From Seison nebaliae (lineage: Eukaryota > Rotifera > Pararotatoria > Seisonacea > Seisonidae), in NCBI GenBank assembly GCA_023231475.1, contig JALJEE010000433.1, positions 1-45,462 on the forward strand: DNA of 45,462 bases. Reading direction: 5' to 3'. This document shows, one piece after another, positions 21,565 through 29,904 of this stretch. The position numbers and the translations under genes are program-made. The notes beneath the pieces are model-generated. The model had not been told where the DNA came from. It searched no databases and saw nothing but the letters and a program-made list of their open reading frames with translations. Within the stretch, counting starts at the first letter, position 1; every line of letters starts with the position of its first letter.

Positions 21565-22940
21565 ATGCCGCCACCAGCTCGAAAGTTTTAATTACTCAAT
21601 AAAATATTTCATTCCATCGTCTTCTTTGTATTTGAGTAAGGTCGAACATTTGGAAAATTCTTTCTCTTCTTGGCCTTCTCGCCGTTATCGGTCTGGCCAT
21701 AGCATTGACTGTCGTTCTAGTAAAGGATGATGATGAATGCACGACTACTACAACTGTAGCTGGGTTTATATTATTTATTTTTATTTTAATACTTTATTCG
21801 TGCTAGTCGAATCCCAAATTGAGTAACATAGAAGATTGAGAGTATAAAGTATAGTAACAGAAAGAAACAGTTATAAGAAATATCTTTTTAAATTCACATT
21901 TAGTTTTTAATTAATTGAATATTTAGAATACAAATTTAGATTAATAGTAGCAAAAAACGATTATAAATAAAATAATAATAATAATAATACAATTGGGAAA
22001 TGGTAATGGAGAATATAAAGTTCCGTAGAAAAATCATCAAATTACCTGTTCCATATCATTCAATGACTATATGGATTTATTTGAAGTACGAAGACAATTT
22101 TCCAAACTCACAAGAAAAAATGAAGAGTAGATGAAAAATGAATGTCAAATTGCCTCATTACAATTATGGCTGGGGGAATGGTCCATGATCCTTAAATGAT
22201 AAGGATCGATCCTTCTATATATTTTGGGAAAAAAAATCCAGACTCCAAACGACTCCTATACATTTATTGGATCGATCTTAGGTACGAGCCACAGTCATAC
22301 TCAGGATCGATCCAACACGTCGTTTGGAGTCGATCCATCTCAACTTCAACTGAAAATATTTTATTGAAAATAACTTTAAATTTTATCTAAACAATCTATA
22401 ATTTTCGACATTAATCTAATATTATAGTATGAAGTTATATATGTTTAAGGTCTATTTTTTAAGGGCTACAAGATGGTTTGATTGGAGATAACCGGTAGTA
22501 TCTGCCAGTGTATGTGAAGACGGAATGGGTGTGGAAAGGACACTTATACAACTAATTATACAACTAAAAAAAAGTAACATTCTAAAATATTGGAAAAGAG
22601 AGGGAAGAATTATTGAATTGATTTAAACTTGAATGAAATCATGTAAGATACATAACACACTGGAAATGATGAGATGAAATTATCGTAGGGTAGAAGGGAA
22701 TGTATATGTTATGAAACCATTTCAAATTTAATTTCTTTTTCTTCATTTCATAGAGCAACCACCACAACTACATCAGCGGCTGACAATCGTTTACATAAAA
22801 AAAGTTTAAAAAATATTTCTCTCAAATTCTAACCCTTTCTCTTTTTAAGACTATATTCTCCTTTTATTGATGATACTGATGGTTGGTTGTGGCAATCCGT
22901 TCCACAACCAATAACAACTCAACCAATCCAACAAATTTAG
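21565..22940 (+). CDS. Small type II single-pass membrane protein
   Basis: Best model: exons 21565-21584, 21641-21763 and 22850-22940, giving 77 residues. The N-terminus is short and basic (MPPPARKSNIWK), followed by one membrane segment (ILSLLGLLAVIGLAIALTVVL), an acidic juxtamembrane DDDE, one cysteine, a threonine run, and an extracellular tail containing YSPFIDDTDGWLWQSVPQP. Introns start GTTTTA and GTTTAT; the second is 1086 bp, by far the longest placed here. A possible cassette exon at 22754-22805 would extend the Thr run (ATTTTTSAADNR) but cannot be joined in frame to the last exon. TTTTCAG directly precedes the ATG, as at a trans-splice acceptor. No family recognised; a type II surface protein is inferred. 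Confidence 0.6.
22201..22338. repeat. GGATCGATCC palindrome cluster with inverted arms
   Basis: GGATCGATCC occurs at 22203-22212 (within a perfect 14-bp palindrome) and 22304-22313, with a one-mismatch copy at 22269-22278 and a partial copy near 22330. A perfect 13-bp inverted repeat, GACTCCAAACGAC (22241-22253) and its complement (22319-22331), brackets 65 bp. All of it lies in the long intron of the small membrane-protein gene. Confidence 0.7.
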
Positions 22941-23199
22941 AATACATTCCCACGAATCAAACCACTTACACATTTAATTCTTCATAAATGAGACTCTTAT
23001 TATTTTGCTTTTTCTTTATTTGTGAAGAATTCAAAAAGAATTTTTCTGTTAAAAAATAAATTTTGGAAAATCTTTTCTAAAGTTTGAGATTTAGATTAGA
23101 GAAGTGGAAAATCGAAGCTTTCACCATCCACAATTGTGATGTTAATTATTGTTAAATCTTCACGTATTTATAGATCGAATTTTCACCGTCATCGGTGAA

Positions 23200-24306
23200 A
23201 TGGAGGATATTTGTCGATTTTATATCATGCGAAAAGGGAGACACTGTCAAATGAAATGTCGGAAAAATGAAGAATTTTGTGCAGAACATTCTTCAATTAA
23301 TCGAATAAAATGTCCCATCGATGGGAATCATACTGTCGATATTAATAAATTGGAGAAACATCTTCTGAAATGTAATAAAGGAAAAATTTGTAATTCATTC
23401 CTCTATGAAAAGAATTGTAATTCATCACAAGATGATGATATTGATGGAAATGATAAAGTTCTTTTATCAAGTTTCCTTCCTGATGAAATGGATGATTTAA
23501 TGATGGATTTGAAAAAACTGTTTAATTTATTAAATGTTATTAATTATGAGAAATCGTTATCGATCGATAAAAGTGAATCGATTTTACCAGTCATGAAAGA
23601 ATCGATACAAATCGAATCGATTATCGATTTGATGAAACATGAGAACTTTTTTCAACATCCATCGACGTTCGTCGAATTGGGTTGTGGGAAAGGAAGATTG
23701 TCATACTTCATTAATCGATATCTTCACGAAATGAAAAGTTCTTCCAATTTCGTTTTAATCGATCGAAAGTCACAAAGAAATAAGTTCGATGGGAAATTCG
23801 AGAAAGATGTTGGTTCATGCCAACGATATTGTATCGATTTAAAACATTGTCAATTGAAGCGATTGGAGAATTGTCATTCAATCACAGCGATTGGCAAACA
23901 TGTTTGTGGCAATGCCACAGATTTGACACTGAATTCCTTAAAGAATGTAAAAGTGAAATTGAAAGGCGTTGCTATAGCAACATGTTGTCATCATCAATGT
24001 ATCTGGAGAGAATATGTCGGTCAAGAAATGTGGTGTGGTCGAATGAATTTAACGGAACGTCATTTCCAATTGGCCATTCGTTGTTGTAGTTGGGCCACAT
24101 CACATCGACAGGAAAAATTCCGTCATGGATCTCAAGAATTACAAACAAAAGATCGAGAAGATATCGGCATGTTATGTCGACAATTAATTGATGAGGGAAG
24201 AAGATATTTCATTGAGAAAGAACTTGGATTAAAGCCGGCTCTTCTCACTTCCTACATTCCCACATTTGTTACACCAGAAAATTTATTATTAATGGCAACT
24301 GTTTAA
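23200..24306 (+). CDS. TRMT13: tRNA 2'-O-methyltransferase TRM13
   Basis: A single exon of 368 residues, somewhat shorter than the human enzyme. It methylates the 2'-hydroxyl of nucleotide 4 in the acceptor stem of certain tRNAs (Gly, His, Pro). Domain order is that of the family: an N-terminal CCCH zinc finger (CRFYIMRKGRHCQMKCR...FCAEH), a CHHC finger (IKCPIDGNHTVDINKLEKHL), a Rossmann methyltransferase core with the SAM-binding motif FVELGCGKGRLSYF near residue 158, and the C-terminal signature GVAIATCCHHQCIWREYVG. The ATG at 23200 is chosen because the zinc finger starts four residues later. TATTTATAG at 23164-23172 may be a leader acceptor. It converges on NEDD1 with 218 bp between the stops. 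Confidence 0.95.
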   Translation: MEDICRFYIMRKGRHCQMKCRKNEEFCAEHSSINRIKCPIDGNHTVDINKLEKHLLKCNKGKICNSFLYEKNCNSSQDDDIDGNDKVLLSSFLPDEMDDLMMDLKKLFNLLNVINYEKSLSIDKSESILPVMKESIQIESIIDLMKHENFFQHPSTFVELGCGKGRLSYFINRYLHEMKSSSNFVLIDRKSQRNKFDGKFEKDVGSCQRYCIDLKHCQLKRLENCHSITAIGKHVCGNATDLTLNSLKNVKVKLKGVAIATCCHHQCIWREYVGQEMWCGRMNLTERHFQLAIRCCSWATSHRQEKFRHGSQELQTKDREDIGMLCRQLIDEGRRYFIEKELGLKPALLTSYIPTFVTPENLLLMATV

Positions 24307-24524
24307 ATATTCTTTCGTTTCACGATCAAAAAATAAAATAAAATTTGAATAAAAAATTTCGATTGTTTTCTTACTAAAACGTCGACCGTTCAAGTTTGAA
24401 ATTTCATCTTTGAATTTTTTGGAAGAATTTATGGTCGGGGGTCTGTGTGAAGAAATTTGGAAGAATGAGATGAATTTCTTCAACCAACAAATAAATTACA
24501 ATTATTTTAGATGATTGTCGATTG

Positions 24525-26905
24525 TTAATAAAGTGTTCTCAATTCAGCATTCTCCTCTCGAAGTCTCGTCACTTCCTCGATGAGTTCGGCATTCATTTGA
24601 GAGATTGGAATCAATTTTTCCATTTGTGTCTTTATCTCGTTCGTTAATTTTTGTTGGTCCCATTGAAGTGAAGAGATTTCGAAACTGAGATCGACACTCA
24701 TTCCGAGGAGAACGGTTTTGGTTTTTTGGAATTCATCCCGAATATCTTCCATCTGTTTTGAGAGAGTGGACAATGTCAATTCTCCATCATTGTTCTTTTC
24801 ATCCACCATCTGAGTAAGATCGTCAGCACCATCATCGTTCGATAATGTCCTCGTATTACGATGTACACGTCGATTAACGTTATCGTAACTTTTTTGCCAT
24901 TTATTCTCTTTCAAATCGGGATTATTCGCCAAATGTGTCAAAGAATAGAAAGGTGCATTCGATTGTTTCATCAATGTGGATTCATCTTGTTTTTGAGGTT
25001 GAGAGGAATTACCACCATCCAACGGTATCACAACATTTCGACGCTCATTTGAATTACCATTAGAATTATCGATGTTAAATGTATTTCTCGAACTTGTCTT
25101 TAAATTATTAATAATCATATTTTTGTTATTGTTGTTGTTATTGGAGGTTGAGTTATGAAAAGTAGAAAAATTTGATTGATCAAAATTATCCCGTTGATGA
25201 GTTAGATTACTAAAATCGCTGCCGTTTGAGAAACGATTTTCATAATCACTTTTCGTTGTTGTCAATCGATCGATAAATTCTTTTTATGATTATTGGAGAA
25301 TAGTAATGAAATAAAAATAGAAGAATTAAAGAAAAAACTTGATCGATATTGATCTCTTTCGATTTCATTATAATTTCTATTCAAATTCTTTTCTTGTATC
25401 GGTTTCACTTTAAATATATTTATGAAATTATTTTACAACAAATTATTAACATTGTACTTGTTGTTGTTGTTGTTGTTGTTGATTCATAGTAGATTGTGAA
25501 TAATAATCACTAACACGATCATCAGTCAATTGTCTAGGATGAAATGGTTTATTTGAGAGACTGTTAACAGATCGATCCGATCGTTCCGTCGATTCTCCAT
25601 TCAGTTCATTTGACAAAGGTTTTTGTAAGATGGCTGATAAATTAGATGATTCTGATTTACTCGATCGTACTTTCGATAATAAACTATTATTATTATTATT
25701 ACTATTATTGATTGATTTATCGTTTTCATTCTAATAATAAAAAAATGAAATTACAAAAAATTTTCTTTTACAAATTAAAATTTTTTTCTAACAATCTCAT
25801 TAAATCGATTAACTTGTTGTGGTTCGTTTGATAATGATGATACAGATACTCGACTACTAATAACATTATGTCGGAATTTTAACGAACGTAATGGACGTTC
25901 ACAGCAAACAATGGTATTTACCGGTTTCAAATCGGACATGTGTAAATATCTCAAATCATAAATTAACGCATTTCCATCCGCCGTACCAGCTGCTATCGTA
26001 TAACCGGAAGTATAAATATCGATACTACACAATTTCCTTCCTGTCTGATACATTTTCAATTGTTTCTCTTTCTTCACGTCGAACAAACCAAGACGTCCGT
26101 CCAAACTGACCGATACCAACAAATACGGATTAATGGGCGAGAATGCCAATTGTGCATCTTCTAACGTCTGAGTTTTTCGGAAATCCTGAATACATTTCTG
26201 CGCGTTACAATCCCAGAGAGTGATAGCTCCGCTTAAATGAGCCGAAGCGACCAAATAAGGTCGATGATGTGAGAAGAAGGCGCAACTAATTCCCCCATAA
26301 TATTTCCGATTAGACGATGTTCGTTGAGAAGTCGACGTCGAATTACTGTGAACACTGTCCGAATCTTTCGATGGTTGATGACAAACATAACCTTCAACAC
26401 ATAAGGGAAATCGATTTCCAGTGACGAAATTATGAGTCACCAGATCTCCATTTTTTGTTCCGATGAGAACATTGGTATAAGTTCCATTGAAATCTAATGC
26501 CGTCACTTGACCATTATTACCCACATATTGTTTAGCAATCTTTATTTCATTTCTATCATTATTATCGTCATCGTTAAAAACATTTCCGTCATCATCTTCG
26601 GTTGAAAGAATGTCATTTGATTGATATAAATTCACAATTCCATTCATATGACCTGTACTGAACATATCCTCCGTAAATCGACATATTACCGCCTCGTTAA
26701 TATTATTCAGCGTCGTCACATAACCATCAGAAACGCTAATGATATTCGCATGATCAGCTGTCACACTACATGAGCCCAATTGAGTGTACTCATTATTCCA
26801 GACACAATCCGTTAAGAAATCCTCTTCGAATGGAACGAATTCTCGATGTAACGTATTCGTTTCGAGACTCCAGATTTTTGCCGTATCCGAAACGGTGAGA
26901 AACAT
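24525..26905 (-). CDS. NEDD1: NEDD1, gamma-tubulin ring complex targeting WD40 protein
   Basis: Four exons (26905-25793, 25730-25451, 25407-25339, 25279-24525), introns 62, 43 and 59 bp, all starting GTT, 738 residues. The N-terminal ~310 residues form a WD40 propeller; clear blades are SAHLSGAITLWDCNAQKCI, FSPINPYLLVSVSLDGRLGL and AAGTADGNALIYDLRYL. A low-complexity linker (N and Q runs, Ser-rich) follows, then a C-terminal coiled coil ending in LIEEVTRLREENAELRTLY, the part that binds gamma-tubulin in NEDD1. NEDD1 docks the gamma-tubulin ring complex on centrosomes and spindle microtubules. The 69-bp third exon was found only by requiring GTT donors and a continuous frame. The first ATG (26905) starts inside the first blade, so a short upstream exon is possible. 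Confidence 0.88.
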
Positions 26906-27550
26906 CACTAACACCTTTTATTCTTGATATAGAAGGAAATATTTCCTGTCTCTATACAACCACTAACTATTTAGAGATTATCTACATTCATTATTTATAT
27001 GTCTCAAATCTTATCTTCCCTCTAATAAGTCGGATGAGAAGACGAGTGAAGAGGGAAACTGGAATCTTTTATCCACTATATGTCCAGGAGCGACGATGAA
27101 TATTTAGAGGAAAAAGAGATATAGAAGATGTAAGTAGAAGAGAGCTCTTCTTCCGATTATGTTTCTTTTTTTATTTTTATTTTTTTGATATTATTAATTC
27201 GACCACTTACTATTAAATTCGCCCGAGCTCAAGTTTTCATCTTCTTCTCCTTTCTATCTCACTCACGAAAAACCATTTAATCGATTCCTTCTGTTCATTC
27301 ATTCTAAGAGAGGATATACTAGTGGCAATAGGTGACTAAAACCTAGACGAGAACGAAAGAAAAATAGTTGTAAGTGAAAAAAAAACATGGAACACAGAAG
27401 AGTATCAACAGAAGAATTAGAGAAGTTTTCGATTATTTTTCGTAATTCTTTTCCACTTAACTGAATAGTCCATTTATTTATTGTTATTCATCATTCAACC
27501 ATTCAATTTATTCATTCTGTTTGGTCTCATCAATATACTTTTTTGGTGAC

Positions 27551-27657
27551 CGGCGATTTCGTCACCCTATGTTTTTTAAGTGAAAATCGGTGATTTCGTC
27601 ACCCACAAAACGGTGATTTCGTCACCCATTTAGCTGTATTTCGGTGATTTCGTCACC
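27551..27657 (+). repeat. Four-copy hairpin repeat CGGTGATTTCGTCACC
   Basis: Copies at 27551-27567 (one mismatch), 27588-27604, 27611-27627 and 27642-27657. Each forms a hairpin GGTGA-TTTCG-TCACC. The spacers of 20, 6 and 14 bp are unrelated to one another. A separate GGTGAC precedes the first copy. The array begins about 210 bp from the transposase relic at 27868-28089 and may belong to that element. Confidence 0.8.
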
Positions 27658-27867
27658 AATTAATAAAACATTTTTTATAATTTGCTTCATGTTTATGGAA
27701 ATAAATATAATAAAATGATTTTAATTATCAATGGAAACTTTGTTTCATTATTGAAAATACAATAAGAGTAATTGTTGTTTAATTGCATAATTTTATTATT
27801 TTAATGTGATAATATGTGATAAATAAAAAATATACATCGAGTGGTTGTAGTATTGAAGTTGTTTTTG

Positions 27868-28089
27868 CCAAACTTCGCGGCAAATTCGACGGTCTAACCT
27901 AGCCAACGTGCACCGATTCCTTCTGGTTTACTTCATCCTCGTCCCATAATATTTATCATTTTTAAACGAATAAATAACTTTCTTCGACCGATTAATTTTC
28001 TTGTCGATATCCGCTACTGAAACACCTTCGGACAATAAGGCCGTTATCTGTCCCTTTTCGAACTCCGATAATGTTTTTGCTTTCCCCAT
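27868..28089 (-). pseudogene. Tc3-like (Tc1/mariner) transposase N-terminal relic
   Basis: From an ATG at 28089 the minus strand encodes 53 residues including MGKAKTLSEFEKGQITALL and INRSKKVIYSFKNDKYYGTR. This is the bipartite helix-turn-helix of Tc3-type transposases, with the RS..VI..Y..D...YGT pattern. A TAA at 27928 interrupts it; the same frame then continues with TLARLDRRICREVW, the start of the second DNA-binding subdomain, before homology ends. The catalytic DDE domain is absent. It is a dead, internally deleted DNA transposon. Confidence 0.85.
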
Positions 28090-28618
28090 AATAAAATGTG
28101 ATTAGCAATAGTATGTGATAGTAAAATGTAAATAATAGCGTGGGTCGAAATATTTAGATTTAACAAATTGTTAAATTTAAATTTTACCATTGTAAACTAA
28201 ATTTTACATAGTTTTCTGCTATTTAATCTTGCAGTTTCTAAAGATATGACACGCTTATTTAAAATTTATTCATTATATACTGCTCTTAAAAATTTTAAGG
28301 ACTATCATTATGTATTGTAATAACAAAAAGCCCGAAATTTCGCTTCAAAATTTAAAAAAACCATTAAGAATATCCCGCAATAAGAATGTTTTTGGCACCA
28401 ATTTAAATCAAAACTAACAATTGAGAATATCGTAAGACATAAAATGACGTTTTAAATCTTCGCATAATGGGAAAGTGTAAAAGTTTAAATGAATATGGGA
28501 AACGTCAAATTTGTGTGCGATGGTGTATTATTACGATGGTATCGCTGAAATGTTGGTAATTAGGATTGGTATTGATACCAATCATACAACTAGGCGGTAT
28601 CGCAGGAGAGAGAAATAA

Positions 28619-29013
28619 TTCCCCCATAAGGTGAATACCGCTCCGGAATTCGAAACAGTTCCTGAGAATTGGTCAATATGCCGATGAATTTTTAAAACCG
28701 ATATATGGTTGTTAATTGGTTGTTATACTTATATACGAATCCCGGAGCGGTATTCACCTTATGGGGGAATTCACCCTGTTTCTCATTTTCGGAGAGGAAC
28801 TCACTCAAATATCGGAGCGGAATTCACCCAAAAAGATGCTTTCGGAGAAGAATTCACCCAAAAGTAGTTTTTCGGAGAGGAATTTACCCAAATTTGAGGA
28901 TTTCGGAGAGGAAGTCACTCTATTTTTAGTTTTTCGGAGAGGAATTCACTCTAATTTCAAATCTTCCAAGAGGAATTCACCTCCTTTCAGTTTTTCGAAG
29001 AGGAATTCACCTT
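28619..29013. repeat. Inverted repeat joined to a ~30-bp periodic array
   Basis: A perfect 28-bp inverted repeat (28619-28646 and 28742-28769; core CCGGAGCGGTATTCACC) brackets 95 bp. From the right arm onward the motif TTCGGAGAGGAATTCACCC recurs at about 28742, 28789, 28812, 28840, 28870, 28901, 28933, 28963 and 28994. The last six intervals are 29-32 bp, with unique A/T-rich spacers of 10-13 bp. Copies drift progressively toward the right end (GAGAGG becomes CAAGAGG, then GAAGAGG). The array keeps one plus frame open for over 100 codons, but this follows from the repeat and I do not call a gene. Confidence 0.8.
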
Positions 29014-29030
29014 TTAATTTTATCTTTCAA

Positions 29031-29074
29031 GATTATTCCTGTTATATTTTTCCTTTTCATATCTTTTTATTTCT
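29031..29074 (+). repeat. 44-bp dispersed repeat, copy 1
   Basis: Forty-four bases starting GATTATTCCTGTTATA are identical to 34665-34708. This copy directly follows the last unit of the 30-bp periodic array. Confidence 0.9.
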
Positions 29075-29247
29075 CGGTCATCCATGTCACTAAACTAATG
29101 GAGGAATTGATTGATAATGACGTTCTCTTTAATATGATGAATGTTGATTTGTAGAAATGATGAATCGGAATAAATGAATTTTTTTCTTAAAAAATTTATT
29201 AAAATTAGATTTCATGTAGAGAGAAAAGAAGTTTCCAATTAAAAATC

Positions 29248-29904
29248 TTACTGATATTTCCAGCTAAGTTTCAATGGGAAATATAAAAGTACTTGAAGGA
29301 GGAAAACCGATGAAATGATGAGAGCACTTATCGATTGACAATAAATATGAATGAAAGTTTTATTTTCCATAATTGCTTCACAATTGGACGGTAACAGAAT
29401 AAGTAAAGAATTCTTGAACAAAGTGACATCGGAACAAATTGTGGTGATTTGCAGGTAACTTCCGTAGAAGAATAGTGCCATTCCATATATCTTCATCTTA
29501 ACTGTGCACTTATTGTTATGATTGGGTCTGTATGAACATGAGTTCCAATGTCGTCCGTACAGCATGAACATTAGAGTGAAGTAAATGAAAATTCCATGTT
29601 CCGTTAACGAGATCTTCTTATAACAGTAGGCCAGATAGTAGGAGTGGAGGAAAATGACGAGGAATGGAATGAAGATATAATCGACGATTCGTGTCCGATT
29701 CCGCACATACTCCACCACACTCAACAAACTACCTATTGAGTAGACGATCAGATAAATCTTCCACTTATTCTCCAACAGATAATCTGAGAGAAGAACACAT
29801 CGGATTATTATCAATTGAATGATCAATCCCAAACACCATCGTAAATATGGTGTAGTCGTCACATCATAACCCATTAGTTTCAGATGTCCTATTCTCAAAA
29901 ACAT
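29248..29904 (-). CDS. Unrecognised polytopic membrane protein
   Basis: A 218-residue open frame with an ATG start and no intron needed. Five to seven hydrophobic segments alternate with short polar loops: CLGLIIQLIIIRCVLLSDYL, IYLIVYSIGSLLSVV, DYIFIPFLVIFLHSYYLAY, GIFIYFTLMFMLYG, IYGMALFFYGSYLQITTI and SALIISSVFLLQVLLYF. The tail is short and basic (KLSWKYQ). There is no signal peptide, active-site motif or family signature that I can name. Length, composition and the intact frame make a real gene likely, though a multi-exon gene with this as its main exon is also possible. Confidence 0.5.
   Translation of the reverse strand: MFLRIGHLKLMGYDVTTTPYLRWCLGLIIQLIIIRCVLLSDYLLENKWKIYLIVYSIGSLLSVVEYVRNRTRIVDYIFIPFLVIFLHSYYLAYCYKKISLTEHGIFIYFTLMFMLYGRHWNSCSYRPNHNNKCTVKMKIYGMALFFYGSYLQITTICSDVTLFKNSLLILLPSNCEAIMENKTFIHIYCQSISALIISSVFLLQVLLYFPLKLSWKYQ

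Larger units (their letters stand above)
26906..29247. other. Repeat-rich intergenic region
   Basis: Between NEDD1 and the membrane protein at 29248 I find no intact gene. The space holds the hairpin array, the Tc3 relic, an 18-bp palindrome (ATTGGTATTGATACCAAT at 28566-28583) and the foldback/tandem array. The first 600 bp are NEDD1 upstream sequence with no recognisable element. Confidence 0.5.

Noticed and set aside
21326-21574. Antisense 82-codon ORF upstream of the membrane-protein gene
   Set aside because: Starts with GTG, ends in a CTT-repeat artefact (poly-Arg), has no homology, and overlaps the start of the plus-strand gene.
23968-23981. Fourth perfect X-box (GTTGCTATAGCAAC)
   Set aside because: It lies inside the TRMT13 coding sequence, where it encodes the conserved VAIAT segment, so the match is most likely a by-product of the protein sequence.
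27551-29013. CRISPR array
   Set aside because: Repeats with unique spacers exist, but units are only 16-20 bp, spacers vary from 6 to 20 bp, no cas genes are present, and the genes around them are intron-bearing animal genes.
28705-29093. Protein with SERNSP repeats on the plus strand
   Set aside because: Two overlapping frames are both open because of the DNA repeat; there is no ATG context, homology or conserved codon position.
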